A DNA stretch of 64,000 bases. Source: Sebastes aleutianus. Taxonomy: Eukaryota > Chordata > Actinopteri > Perciformes > Sebastidae. A model generated the notes under the pieces. It saw nothing but the letters and a program-made list of their open reading frames with translations. It searched no databases and was not told the DNA's origin. Shown here piece by piece: positions 23,394 through 36,460 of this stretch. Position numbers and translations under genes: made by a program. The stretch's first letter is position 1. Every line of letters starts with the position of its first letter. Location: NCBI GenBank assembly GCA_916700875.1, contig CAKAKS010000032.1, positions 20,265,629 to 20,329,628 on the forward strand. Direction: 5' to 3'.

Positions 23394-25888
23394 ACAACAA
23401 TGAAAGTATTTTTGTACTCCATAAATTTGACAAGAAATAAAAAGAAGAAAAACAAAAAGTCCACAAATCCCTGAACGGATGCTCGTATGACAAATCCAAA
23501 ACACGGATACATTTGACACATGCTGTCTGTTTCTCATCTGTCAGGTCATTGCTCCATCAAATTCCACACCGACTGACTACAAGTTGCACATAGTCATTAC
23601 ATCAAAGCGCAGTGCATAGAGTATTACAATAATCCAAGAGAGGGGGGAGGAGGCGGGCATCAAACATGGAGGAAACTGCAACAGGGAAGTGGGGTCAGGA
23701 CCTTACGCTGCTGCCTGGATAATAAAAGAAGGATTTGTGCTCGGAACAAAGGAGGAGAGGTGGAGGACTTGGAAGTGACGACGTCTGAACAACATGCAGC
23801 AGTCAGTCAGCCTGAGACGACTAAATATGTGAAGATATATGATCTTATAGAGTTAAATCCTTGCTTTTGATGCTACATCCGGCAGCACAATTTGGGGCCT
23901 CATAAGCATGGTCACCACCCATCACCGCTGCTAAGCATCGGAAATTATTTTTATCAGTTTTAAAGGAATTAAAATCAAATGCAAAATGATCTATTCACTA
24001 AAGCCTGTCTCATAAACTTTGATCTGTATCTCTTTGTGAATTAAGGATAACAATTTTGCTTAACATCAAGCACTTCAATCAGATAGTTAGACACTCTTTG
24101 GTGGGAATATGTGCCAACTTCCAAGGGCATAAATCAAAGGAATAAGAGGGAGTTGCTATTCCTTTGTTGCAAAGGCCACTTGGCTCAGATACATCAGTGG
24201 CTGAGCTTACTGCAATGCCTCGGAGGACTCAGTGCTCGGCGTTGTTATTGATCTGTCTGTGTAAAGTTTCTGCAGAGTGATTTTCGTGTATAAAGCAGCT
24301 ATGCATTTTTAAAGGCGCGCTGGAGTCGACGTAACATTTGTCTATACCCTAATTATAGCAATTCCACACTTGACAAATTGTCGTTCTCTGAGCTCACCTA
24401 GCTTAGCGCCGTTGTCTTGACGCTCTTAATTTGTAGTCATGTGTTTGTGATTGATGGTAATTTCAGCTTGCGGAATGGGAAAGTGTTACAGGACTGATGG
24501 GAAGCAGAGGTCACTCTGTGAATTGTTATTTCAAATATGGCACGCCATGCTCTTAGCGTTCCTCCCTCTCCTCTCTCTCTCTCTATATAAGTGCAGTATA
24601 TTCTTAACAGTGATCCATTGTGGTGCCTATGACAAGAAAATAATGTATTTCTACCCGAGTCTATCAGAGAAATGACTTTGGAGGTAGAGGGAAGAGGAGC
24701 TAGATCAATATGTTTCAGGCAGCTGTGAGTGTTTTTGAAACTGAATTTCCACCTTCCTTTGAGTTGTTTTGACCTTGATCTCCAAGAAGATACGTCTCTG
24801 CTGCTCCCCAGCTTTCACCACTCCGTGATTATCCTGTACACCATGAAAGATAACCTGCGCGGTGAGCTCCACTTTTCCCCGGCCCCCCTCGCAGCAGCCC
24901 TTCGCCATTATCTTGCCAATCCGAAAAACAGAACAAAAGATGTCACAGCGCGGCCACTGCACACCTTCATCCCTGCGCATACCCCTCATTATTATTATTC
25001 CCTTGCTGTCTAACTGTTCTCGCTGATAATTGAATTTAAATGAAGAAAAGGCAAAGGAGAATGTTCTTTTTGTGCCGCGTTAACATGCTGTCATTAAAAG
25101 CGCTGGTTGTTTTAATGGGCCGGGTCTTAAACTATCAAGAGTGGAGAGAACCGGGGAGAGAGGTGGAAAATAGCAGCGACAACGAGAGAGAGATTAGAAA
25201 ATTGGATTATAATTAGTTTACTGCAAATTGCTCAGGTTCTGCAGCACTTTATAGCTCGTGGGGAATCTTGAAATCGTCCTGTTTGTGCAGGCCTTCGTGT
25301 GTGCATTTTCTATTTTCAGTCTAGTTTACGGTGACATGCAGGGCCACCACTCGGACCAAAGGAAATGGGCATGAATGCATGATGGGCTTTCTGCCAAAAT
25401 AAACCTCCAGCGTCGTCGTTCCCCCCCCGATGATTGCTCAAAGAGAGGTGCTCGTTGAGGCGTCAGCAGACAGAAACACATGTTGTGACAGCTCACACGG
25501 AGCGATTCGATGCATGCAAAAATCAAATGATATGCCACAGCCAGGGAGCCCTCCCAATGAAAACAAAATCAGGGCATTAGCATGTTTCAGCTGTGCCTCA
25601 ATCAAGGTTGTCTGTGGTCTCTGGTTTTCATGTCCCTCAGTGGGATTGCAGACAGACACAGAGCAAAAAAAGCAACGCCCGTGTGGATATTAAAATGTTT
25701 TCAGAGAGAAGTCTCTCCCCGTGCTACGTGCTCCTTTCAACCTGACTGGTTAGCCAAGCAAAAGGAAGCATCTACAGTTCCATATGGTCATGCTGTGCCA
25801 AGATACAGGAAAGAGCATTAGTGTGACATGGGCTTTGATCGATGCATGCCTCATATTGGCCTCAAGGTTGGTGGACATTTTGAAGTTA
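23394..25888. other. Single-copy-looking non-coding stretch
   Basis: No gene is supported. Contains a G-rich patch at 23640-23662 and a short CT run near 24563-24583. 24.3-25.7 kb has high complexity with no repeat copies and could contain regulatory elements. Confidence 0.5.
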
Positions 25889-25896
25889 GAAGGTAG

Positions 25897-26855
25897 TAGG
25901 GGTGGGAAAAATAACAATTCACCTATGTATCGCGATGTACAATTTTGAATTTGAATGCCAGAATCTATATATTTGCTTTATTTGAGTCTATGCGGAGGTA
26001 GAAGGAAGTTATCGCTTTTATTGTTGTAGTCAGAGTAACGTGACGTCATATCTGTTCCGTATCCGTCACCAAAACAAACCGCAGCCGGCCGCAGTGAGCC
26101 AAAACGAGAAAGCAGAAAACGGCGGAGGGTCTGCATGGATACGAGCTGCACTCTCACATGTTAAATCCAAAGTGGTAAACACTACACATACAGTAAAGTA
26201 TGGAAACACTTTGGGCTTCACACATTGCAGGAAGAGCAGAGCTGGACATGATGGCTAAAGCACCCATATACTGACATTTATGTTAAATGCATTCAAACGG
26301 CCCCGTTGGAGCTGAACATGGATGTATAAAGAGAATGGAGCTGATGGGAGAGCTAGTGATGGACTTGGCGAAGTTAGCGGAAGTATACACGTGTGACTGT
26401 CTGATTTTCAAAATAAGGTGTGAACAAAAGGAACCGTATAAACAAAATACATATATGGAAATAAGATTGATGGATTATATTCACCAGTAGTTTAAAACAT
26501 TACATGTCCCGTATAAATTAAATAGAAAATACCACTAATTTGTGAGGGAAATGTCTTTATTCTTTGATTTTTTTGGGTTGCTGGAAAATATTTAATAAAT
26601 ACTGCCTGACAATATTTGACTTCAGGACATCTCTGACTACATACATGCTGAAAATCAAACATTCTAAATGTATAAATTTAGATATTTTCCAAAGTAAAAG
26701 TCCCTAGAAGTGTGTGATTCAACCTTTTCCCTGTGGTCTAGTGTTAAAAAAGTTAACAAAAATCACAATTAATCGTAATATTGAATCGCAATACGTAAAA
26801 ATTGGCACCTCAGTATCGTGATAGTATCGAATCGGAAGATAGGTGTATTGCCCTA
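25897..26855. mobile_element. Non-autonomous hAT-type element, 959 bp
   Basis: Left end TAGGGGTGGG, right end complement TAGGGCAATA, with a further shared inner block cacctat on both sides. Flanks gaaggtag (25889-25896) and gaaggtgg (26856-26863) match at 7 of 8. Interior 26040-26330 is CpG-richer and less AT-rich than the ends and may be a remnant of an autonomous parent, but no BED finger or hAT dimerisation domain is readable. Confidence 0.82.
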
Positions 26856-26863
26856 GAAGGTGG

Positions 26864-29280
26864 TTTTGTTTTTTTCAATTTCAGGCTGAACAACCAAGAT
26901 GTACAGGCCATAAAAATGTGCACTCATGATGCAGCTAAGATTGAGCCAAGAAGCCCACAAATAAGTTGAATTGAATTTTTTTTTTTTAAGACACCTGGAG
27001 AGTAAGTTCATACATAGCAAATGTTGAAATTTCTGTTTTGTATGTGCATCATTTCGAGGGACAAATTGGGCAAGTTACACGAGTAATATCAACAGTATCA
27101 GCTCCGCCTAGTGCGGTACAGCGATGGCAGGCGGAACCCAAAATGCATTACATTTTCATTATGACCGGAGCAATGCGGCACATAGTAAGGTGCACTCTTG
27201 GTGCACCCCATTTATTCTGAATGAAGAGGTGGCTGCTGCAGTTCAATGACCTCTTATCTGATGGTGTGCCGCTGTCATTGAAGCCATCAGAGTGAAAGGA
27301 TTAAGCCTGGCTTATATCGATATAAGTCCTGAATGGAGCTAAACACACACACACATACAGTGCACACAAACACACACATATGCAATATAGCATGTCCTTC
27401 TGAAAAACATTAGAAAGGCATATTAGGTCAGAGCTTCTGGGTAGGAAGATATGTTTTCATCTTGCAAGCAGATGAGGAAAAAGGGGAAAGTCAATAGAAT
27501 TCTCTCAACTGGATATTAAACAAATCAGCCTCGGCCGCCGGTCCATCCCTGGATGTCAATAGTACAATGACATCACATTAAATGTGCACCACAGAGCATT
27601 TACATCATGTGTAGGGAAGAGAATTGAGCTGGCGTCTGCTTTGCTGCACTGATGGAGAGGTTAGAGGACTGCTAGTATGCATTGATCACTATTTGCAAGG
27701 ATGCAAATAACTATTATCCTTCTACAAAGTGTGGACAGATCCAGTGGATGCATTGTGTAGCAAAGCATACACATCTTCACAGTTGTTTAAGAGACAAAGT
27801 GACTGTTCTGTCAATATATACGTTGGAGTCTATTGGCTTTCCTTAAGAATACTTGACCTAAACACCCTTCTTTTTGCTTTATTTTCAGTAAACAGGAAAA
27901 TGTGCTGACACCGCACTGCAGTTTTCCTTATACCAGGCTTCCTATGAACCTTGTGGGGATTTGTTGCAGCAATCAAGACTCGGCGCATCTGACAATTAGA
28001 TCTGATGACCTTCAGACTGCGTGCTTCTCAAGCACAATGTAGCCCACATGCATCACTCCAGCTGCAGCATATCAAACATTTATGTGCCCTGAAATCCTGA
28101 AACCCTTTGAAAGCGGTTACTGAAATGATGAAGGATTTTAATATTCAGTTCTGCTTTAATGTTTCACCATTGTCACCTCGTGGCCTTATAACACAAACAG
28201 TCTAATGATTAGAAGAACCAACACGCTGTAATGCCAATCCCAAGTAACGGGAATGCCTTCCTTGTTGATCTTTTTTCTGTTTCAGCATGCGTGGTCATAG
28301 TTGCGTGAAGACCTGCCTTTGAACCTGCCGGCTTTAATGTTCGCTAATGCAGAGTTTCATCAGATAGGACCAAATTACTTCTCTAACATGCATAATGTAT
28401 TGTTATGTCTTTACACATCTAGCTCAAGATCAAGAGAAATGTACTTGTATAAAAGAAAAAGGGTCAGGCCTTCCTGCTGATTTCCCGCTGACTCTAACCT
28501 ATTGTGTTCCCATCCGTAAGGCAGAGCTGTTTGTGATAGTGAAGTGATTTAAGGACTTAAAATGTTACAATTGGGTGTAATCATGCAGTGTTTTTGAATT
28601 TTAACTTGCTACTGTACTTCAGCACTGCAACTATAAGTGAAAAGGACTCCAAGGCTTGCGTTGTCATCCAGAATAACAAAATATTATAGATGATTTTTAG
28701 TTAATCAGGCCTTCAAGCATACAATCACAGCTTTGAAAATTAAACAAATAGTGTTATAAATAGTCAATTAAAGCTTATAGTTTGTGCACAATGACCTAGA
28801 ACACAAATTAATGTTTAGGTGCTTAAATTGAAACCTAAGGCTAAATTAATTTAACACTTTTTTTTTTTCATAGTTCAAAATATTGAACACTTTTTTTTTC
28901 TCGTTTGAAACAGAGACTGCTTCGCCCTGGGCTGTTAGAGGCACCGTGTTTGTTCTCACAGACGAGTCCCACAGAGAGTTATTGGGCACCGGCCTTGTGG
29001 CAAAAAACGAAGGTAATTTTTCAAAAAGAAGCAGAAGGTGTGAGGAAGCCTGAAGTCCACCTGTATGTGTCTGCTTGAACTGCTTCTGATGACCTTCCTC
29101 GTGGCAAATGGAATCGCAGTGGTCTTAATTAAAGGTAAATATATATATATTTTTCGTTTTTTACATCATTCTGTAGCTTCACAGTGCTGTTCTTTATGTA
29201 TTCAAGTCAGAACATTCAAATTTGGGATTTATGTTTTGAATGTTTTTGCGTCAAAAAACAATTTTTCCATTTTCTAAAAC
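26864..29280. other. Single-copy-looking non-coding stretch
   Basis: No gene is supported. Short CA runs at 27342-27378 and T runs near 26976, 28859 and 28892. No similarity to other parts of the window. Confidence 0.5.
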
Positions 29281-29880
29281 TTTTTCCCACGTGACCTGAC
29301 GTAGTTTTCTGCATGATGACAGTATACTGTATATACATCCTTATAGTTTGCGTATAAACGTCACATACAGGAACTCAGATGGTGGTTGGCACTCTCTGTT
29401 TGGAGAAGTAGACAGGAGCAACGTGAGTTCGGATCAGAAAGTCACACAATAACACAAACAAACTAACCGATCGATGCAGCGGTAGACGAGCACCTCCTGT
29501 GTTCTGGATGGTAAAATGACTGTTTTTGTGAATGGAGTCTGGTGTGGTGGCTTTGAAGACAGCGATATAACAACTTTCCCGGCGGAAATGTTTGTCCGAT
29601 GGCAAGGTAAAGCTGTGGAAATATTCTAAACACAGGATACACACTCAGCAAACTGATACTGTTTTTTTTTTAAGGTGGTTAAAATGCTTTTTTTCAGTTT
29701 CTCCCATCCACAACCACTTTACCTCGCTGTCAGACGGCCCTTTCCGACGGGGAACTGAAGCCGTTATATCGCTCTCTTCAAAGCCACCAGACTACATTAA
29801 CAAAAGCAGTAATTTTACCACGCAGAACGCGGGAGTATACATACAACACCACTTAAAAAAAATCCGAACTAACCCTTTCA
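29281..29880. repeat. Foldback element with ~125-bp arms
   Basis: The segment 29495-29618 recurs inverted at 29709-29834. Shared blocks include tggtggctttgaaga, gcgatataac, ggtaaaat and aggtaaag. Arm identity is about 75-80 percent; the spacer is about 90 bp and contains T runs at 29662 and 29689. The unpaired flank at 29281-29494 probably belongs to the same element. Two antisense open frames and one sense frame here are shadows of the arms. Confidence 0.7.
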
Positions 29881-30905
29881 GTTATTTGCAAACTTAGCAC
29901 ATCTAACTTTGAATCAGCTAGTGCTAGCGTTCACATTATTCATAACCTTATTGCTTTATGCTTAGCTTACTTGGGTAACCTACGTCACTGCTTTTTGCTA
30001 ACGTCTGAGTGGACGTTTCTATTTGAAAAAAACCCCAGAAAGGAACACAGATGGACTTGACCTTTTTTTTTTTTTGCTTTGCTGTGAAATCAGTCTGTTA
30101 TATCAATACAAGCTGACAACAGAAGTTGGTTCCACTTAGTTTTTAATATGCTGATGCCACGTTTGTGACTCCTGTTTTATAATATTGCGCTGTGGGTCAT
30201 GTTGCCTGTAGAAGTAAAGATGTGTTCCTCATATCAAGATGGCTCATCAGCTTACCAGTTCAACATTTAAATAATACCAATCTCAAAGAGAGACACATTG
30301 ACATTAGACATATAGACAGAACCTTATGGTGTCATAACTAATAACTCAGCGTCTTGATTTACCATCCATAATTCACTCCAGCAAGGCACTTACTGTCTTG
30401 GAATAAATTGGAATATTTAAGCAAACAGATATATGCCTTGTGGCATTTAAATAAGTAATACATCTCCCTCCCAAGTGTTCTCAATTCTGAAAAAAATCCA
30501 GTATACAAGTTTGATGCACCGCTCACCCGAATGAGTGTTTTATTTTTCATGCTTTTGCCATCCATTAGCTGTGTTTTTGAAGCAGGTTGACACACTTTGA
30601 AATACAGTTATTCAAAAATGTTGGAGTCAAATTGAACATTCATTTGCCATGCTGAGATATGGAGCGCAATGATGCATATGGATGCAGCCGCGCATCACAG
30701 GCTTTGCGTTTCTCTCCGCGGAGCGCGTTGGTTCATGGTTCGATGCTGGAAGTGTGCAGTTGTGACAACTACTTGGAAAAGCATATGATAGCATCATGCA
30801 AGTCTAAAAAAAAGCCTCAGGGAATGTCGTACTTTTTCTGAGAAATCTGCCACTTCTGAACCAGTTATATCAACACAAATGGTCGCCATTTCTCTACCAT
30901 ATTGT
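29881..30905. other. Non-coding stretch, nothing recognised
   Basis: AT-rich, with a T run near 30062. No gene or repeat copy is visible. Confidence 0.5.
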
Positions 30906-30913
30906 GTTCAATT

Positions 30914-31953
30914 TAGGGCTGGGCGATAATTCAATATGATAATTTATCATCTTTCAATGGAATCATATCGTGATGAAATCTTGTCAAGATATCATGATAC
31001 ACAATTTTTTCAAAATTACATCTCTTAAATTGATAACAAGCACATACTAACTAAAATTTCTCAGAAAATCTGATCATTTTGCACTAAAGTTCTTAATTAA
31101 ATGAGAAAATACAGTACTTTTAATTTGTCTAGTATTTAATCCACACAAGAGTATACAAAACCATGTGGTTATTTAATATAGGCTATTAACTGAATTACCA
31201 AAAAACATACTATATCCTGATACATATTGTTATCAAGATATATAATGATTAGGGCTGTCAAAGTTAACACGATAAAAACGCAAATTCATTTTAATGCCAC
31301 TGAAAACAGAAAACCTAAGGAATCCATTAGTACCAACGATGTCATACTAGCTTGTCTTGAAGGAGGCTAAATAATGCTCTAAACTTGCGCTTAATTTTGG
31401 CGAGGAAAAACTGTCATGGCCATTTTCAAAAGGGTCCTTTGACCTCTGACCTCAAGATATGTGAATGAAAATGGGTTCTATGGGTACTCACGAGTCTCCC
31501 CTTTACAGACATGCCCACTTTATGATAATCACATGCAGTTTTGGGGCAGGTCATAGTCAAGTCAGTACACTGACACACTGACAGCTGTTGTTGCCTGTTG
31601 GGCTTGAGTTTGCCATGTTATGATTTGAGCATGTTTTTTTATGCTAAATGCAGTACCTGTGAGGGTTTCTGGACAATATTTGTCATTGTTTTGTGTTGTT
31701 AATTGATTTCCAATAATAAACATATACATACATTTGCATAAAGCAAGCATATTTGCCCACTCATGTTGATGAAAGTATTAAATACTTGACAAATCTCCTT
31801 TTGAGGTACATTTTGAACAGATAGAAAATGCGCGATTTAATTTGCGATTAACCATGTACCATCATGAGATTAATTGTGATTAAATATTTGATTGACAGCC
31901 CTAAAAATGACCTATATCATGATACAAGATTTTGGCCATATTGGCCAGCTCTA
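30914..31953. mobile_element. hAT-type MITE (~386 bp) split by a nested insertion
   Basis: Left end TAGGGCTGGGCGAT at 30914; right end complement TAGAGCTGGCCAAT ending at 31953 (11 of 14). Flanks gttcaatt (30906-30913) and gttcattt (31954-31961) match at 7 of 8. The element is interrupted by hAT family 1 copy 2 at 31250-31903, leaving about 336 bp on the left and 50 bp on the right. Both halves contain atcatgata-type AT-rich sequence. No coding capacity. Confidence 0.85.
31250..31903 (+). mobile_element. hAT-type MITE family 1, copy 2 (654 bp), nested
   Basis: Perfect 12-bp termini TAGGGCTGTCAA and TTGACAGCCCTA. Flanks ataatgat (31242-31249) and aaaatgac (31904-31911) match at 6 of 8. Interior matches copies 3 and 4, including gacctctgacctcaagatat and catgcccactttatgat. 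It lies inside the MITE at 30914-31953 and is therefore younger than it. Confidence 0.92.
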
Positions 31954-31961
31954 GTTCATTT

Positions 31962-33419
31962 TTTAGTCTTTTTTTTCTCCTCTGACTTTTGCATAATCAT
32001 CCATAATCTTAAGCAGCGACACTATAGATATGACGCCACAACATGTTCCATTCAACAGACCTCTATCTGAAAGATGCTTAAGGCATGGGGCTGGGTGGGT
32101 GGGGGCTTCCTCCTCCTCCTCCTCCTCCTCCTCCTCCTCCTCCAAGCTCTTAAGTCACACTCCTGCTCCGACCCATGAGTTACTCACTGAGCTAGCTCCT
32201 GCCTCGCTTTTTTCAAATGCTAATGACGAGCAGCGCTGAAAGCCCCAAATTGGGCCATGCAATTCAGCCTGTGGTGTTTGGTGAGGCCCTGCTCATGTTG
32301 GAGACCGTGGTCTTTTCCCCTGCCTCCCCCCCACCCCCCCTTCTGGTCTTTTGTGTGCTGCGGTAATAGGCACAGATGTTCCTCTTGCCTCACACAGGGC
32401 CACTTTCCCCTAATCGCCACCTTGTATGCGGACGGCTTTCACCTGCCCCAGCAGCTCTCTCTCTCTCTCTTCCTCTCAACACCCTCCCTTTCTCACCCTC
32501 CTTTTTCTTTCCTTCACTCCACAGACCACTGGAAGAAAGCCTTCCCTGATGTCCCCCCAAATTTGAGACGCTACTTCTCGGGTGCCTGATTGTTTAAACA
32601 TTGAATTGTGGGGAGACAGAGAAAAGGAAGGCAAGATGGAGGGTGTAAAAAGAAGCAGGGGTTATTTTTTTTGTGATTCAGGAATGGGTTAAAAGAAGGA
32701 GATGGGCGAGCCTCTCCTCGCTCCAGCTGGAGAGAATTTGGAACATAATACCCTTGTAGCAGCTCAGCCAAACCTCAATGCTGATGGTGCATTTAGGCTG
32801 CCTCCCTCTATTGGGCTAGTGGATTGAGGTGCAAAGGGAGGGAGGAGGGGGGTTTGGGAGGGGAGGTTGTAGCCAGGCTTAAAAATTGGACCGAAGTGCA
32901 GTTTGCTTCATGGCCCCTGTGGCGTAGTGTGATTTACAGTCCTGCTTTCAAACTGAGTGTGGAAATGTGTCAAAATTTGGTCTCTGCAGGGACCTCGAAG
33001 AAAAAAAATCATATTCCTCTTACTGATGTTTTTCCAGCAAAATAAATTTGATAAGTATCTTAATCACCTTGAAATGAGACCATGGCAGGTGTCGGTGATG
33101 TGTAATGGCACATTTGCCATGTTAGAATTCAAAGTAGGTAAAAGACACCTTTTAATAAAAACTTCGGAAGATCGTATTACATCACATTTTCTTTTAACTC
33201 TCCGTCCGTCTTATTCTCACTCTTTGTGACAACCGTTGAGGCCTCACAAACATTTAGGTTTCAAAGGCGTGGGCTTATTTTCACAGCTTAATAACACTGC
33301 CAGTATTTATAGTACAGTATGTGTGCGCTACATCAAAAAAACGTTTTTATCCTCAGTGAATCTCCAGAAAGAACCAGACATTTCCCCAGTTTGGAAGATG
33401 ACAGGAGCATTAATGCATC
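31962..33419. other. Non-coding stretch with a CCT array and purine/pyrimidine tracts
   Basis: No gene is supported. Pyrimidine-rich at 32290-32350 and 32450-32520, and a G-rich patch at 32838-32866. Frames here encode poly-Ser, poly-Glu or Pro-rich strings produced by composition. Confidence 0.5.
32107..32143. repeat. (CCT)n trinucleotide array
   Basis: About twelve uninterrupted CCT units; produces poly-Ser on + and poly-Glu on - in the overlapping frames. Confidence 0.97.
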
Positions 33420-34005
33420 AGCCCGTTCGCACAAAAAGGCGTATGAATGCCACGATAATGTGCAAGGCATTTAGCATGAAATAAGAACGCCTTTTATGCT
33501 GTACACCATGTGGTCTGTACTGAGTCCAATGTAAACACATTCATGCTACGCTCGGAACTAGTGACGTAGAATAAAAAGATAGAAAGCCTTCTTATGATGG
33601 GTGGGAGGGGAGGTGGATGGGTCCTTAAACCACCCGATTCGACTGTTATCAGGCCATTAAATAGGCATTATCGGTCACTATAAGCACCATAGATGTGGGT
33701 CATTAGGGGCCTACTATGCCTACTACATTGTTAAAGTGAAATTTAAAAGCAAAACGTTCTAATATGGTGTTTAACTGAAAGAAACGTCATGTTTTGAATA
33801 CAAACAAAAAAGGCTTCTTTAGGTTTAGGCAACAAAACTACAACTTCTTTAGGTGTAGGAAATAAAACTACAACTTCTTTAGGTTTAAGCAAAAAAACAA
33901 TCACAAGACAACTACACATTGTTGGTTTCACACGGGATGCAAACTCTGGACTCCTGGGTGAAAACCCTGTGTTTTGTGTCCCATCCATCGTCCCCCGTCC
34001 TCAAA
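33420..34005 (-). repeat. Family C-related repeat, inverted copy
   Basis: Left part shares ggcgtatgaatg, catgtggtctgtactga and aatgtaaacacat with 5277-5660. Right part carries three to four ctttaggtttaggcaa units (the complement of the cctaaac unit) at 33817-33900, followed by a gtttcacacgggatgcaaa head resembling the complement of the tRNA-like region at 10037-10095. The intervening 33545-33740 segment is not shared with the other copies. Confidence 0.6.
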
Positions 34006-35596
34006 TGGAGTTTGAATGCATAGATAAAGAAGAGCCGCAGTTGAACAACCAAGGATTAAATCAATGGATTCTTTTTGGTAGCTTAGTATTAGTGAGTCTC
34101 GGCTTCATACTGTAGTGCTGTTAGGGGAGAGAGGCTTCTAAGAAACGGCAGCTGGAGGCCAAATAATTGATCATTGCTGTGCATGGCACTATTAAAGCAG
34201 AAGCAAGAGATTTTAAAATCAATGTCGTTTTTCTGTCCTCCAACACGTATTCATTTAATGCAATATTCAGCCTGTGTCAGGCTGAGGAAGTGATGATTGC
34301 TCGGAGAGGAGAGTGAGAGTCTTATTTTTGTTGTTGTTGTGATGTTGCGCGTGGTGCGTCTGACACTTTTGTGATGTATCTTTGACAGTTTTATGGTTCA
34401 GCAGCAGAGACCTCTTTATTGCGCGTCGTCTTCGCTGAGTGCATCATACAGTAATCATAACTTAACCACAACCTTGCCCTGTAGCTTGGGTGGGAAAAGG
34501 AGGCCGTAACATTGCTTATGACGCAACACGAGACGAGATAAGAGCTCACGGAGGTCATTGATTTAGTTTCTCACACAGACACAGAGCCTCTTTGCTTTTC
34601 TCTCAACTAAATCCCAAAACAAACACGAGCTGAAGACTTTTAACTTGCTCAATTTCATCTGAGCACTGAGATTTTTCTTTTTTCTATCACCATGTTGCCC
34701 TGTTTAACCCGACGCTATTGCACTCCCACCTAAAAGGCATCTGACGAATAATGTAGGCTTTACTGAAGTTGATGCACTTACTGTATTCACTAGCTCCCCC
34801 CCACACACACACACACACGTGCTATGCCCAGCACATTCAGTGCAGTGTGATTATTCAGCCTTTCGTCAGCTGTTTGATTGCCTCCCTCAAAGGGCAAAGC
34901 CCCGCAGTAGCTTGCATGCAGGATAATTAGTGTTGTGATTGTGCTCAATAACCACGGGCGCCTGTCTGCAAGAACCCATAGGCCACTTTGGTCAGTCTGA
35001 CTTGATGCACACCAAAGGAACTCGCACTCACTGAGCCAATCAAGCGAATTATTGCAGGTTACAAGGGTTTTTGATGATATATTTATGCAGCATATGTATG
35101 ACAAGACTGCTGATTCTGTTACAGCAACAACAGCCGCACCTTCCATCTGCTGAATAGTCTGATTCACATTCTGCGGAGGCCTGAAACTTCCCAACGTTGT
35201 AAATACAAAACGTTGTCATCCGATCACTTTTTCACACGTTCAGTTAATTAGATTTACCTCTCTCGTACAGCGTTTCAGTTTAATTGCAGCTCATTATTTG
35301 GGATTGAATTTCATAATTTGGATTGTTGATGCAATTTGTAAGCGTTATCAGAAAACGTGTGCATTTAAGCATCCAGTCTCTGCCTGCAGCTACTTTGACC
35401 AAACAGCTTCACTAGATGTGTCTCAATATTTATGTATCTACATAGAAGAAAATCTTCAAAAATACTGTTTAATAATCGATTTTTACTGGGGATGTTGAAT
35501 CATAAATAGTTTCAGTGATGTTTTAAAGTATGTCTTATTCAATGTAGGTTTATTATCAATATTCAGTGCATTTTAAAACACCAAAAGTGATGGATA
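34006..35596. other. Single-copy-looking non-coding stretch
   Basis: No gene is supported. A short (CA)n lies at 34801-34818. 34850-35300 is complex, low in repeats and contains several TAATTA/TTAATTA cores, a plausible enhancer-type composition. Confidence 0.5.
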
Positions 35597-36460
35597 TATA
35601 TAACCTTTATTTAAACTAGGAAGTCACATTGAGATTAAAACCTCTTTTACAAGTGAGACCTTGCCAAGACAGGGTCAAATAACATAACATTAACAAGGCA
35701 GCATGTTGGTCATGTGTTTGTTATTTAATTGAATCGACTGCAGCTATCAGTGACCACGTCCTTTATTCTGTTTAAAATCATTTAAAGAGATAAGGGTGGC
35801 CTGCAGATCATTCCAGGAACATACTTGTTTTGCCAGCTTCTGTACTGATAGAAGGTTCTTTTAAACTGAAGCCATTTACGTGACCTAAGATTATAACTGT
35901 TTTGTAGAAATACAAACTTCTGGCTTAATTAAGTAGGAAATTTGCCAGAGATCATCTTATAGACTAAAATGTACTAGTGTTGTAACCTCCGCAGAGTGAG
36001 GGATGACCTCCCTACCATCCTGTATAAGGTACAATGATGGGTCCTGAAGCTAGAATTAGTGACATACCTCATGGCTGAGTGATACAGGGGGTCAAGTTTG
36101 GACATGGTGAGGCAAACCTGTAAATTGTATTACCAAAATAATCAATCTGAGTCAAGAAAAAAGGCCAGCAACTAAGTGTTTTCTTGATGCCATGGAAAAA
36201 CAGGACTTTAACCTGTACAGAAAACCAAGTGTGAATTTTGAATTTCTTTGCAAGATGGTCAATATGGCATTTAAAATGTAGCCTTTTGTCCATCCAAATT
36301 TCCCAAGTACTGAGTTTGTAATTGTCAACAGACTGAATAGAGACACCATCAAGAGTATTAATAGAAAGGGTTGGAACCTTTGTTCGCCCAGGAGAGAAAA
36401 TCATAGTTTTAGTTGAGTTTAAAAGCAATTCAGATCCAAAAGGGCATGGATCAATGATCT
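35597..36460 (-). pseudogene. LINE reverse-transcriptase remnant (L2/CR1-like)
   Basis: On the - strand from about 36450 the reading is ELLLNSTKTMIFSP, then SVDNYKL, WMDKRLHFKCHIDHLAKK and QIDYFGNTIY. This fits the region after the catalytic palm of non-LTR retrotransposon reverse transcriptases, where families show 'LN.KT..M.FS', 'YKYLG.W.D..L.F..HI..L.KK' and 'LDYG..IY'. A frameshift near 36100 moves the continuation (LDPLYHSAMRYVTNS) to another frame, and an in-frame stop follows at 35974-35976. The 3' end at about 35600-35690 (aacctttatttaaactagg) looks like a LINE tail. The catalytic YxDD region is absent, so this is a dead 5'-truncated copy. Confidence 0.8.

Noticed and set aside
31963..32145. 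Acidic poly-Glu antisense frame
   Set aside because: Created by the (CCT)n array.
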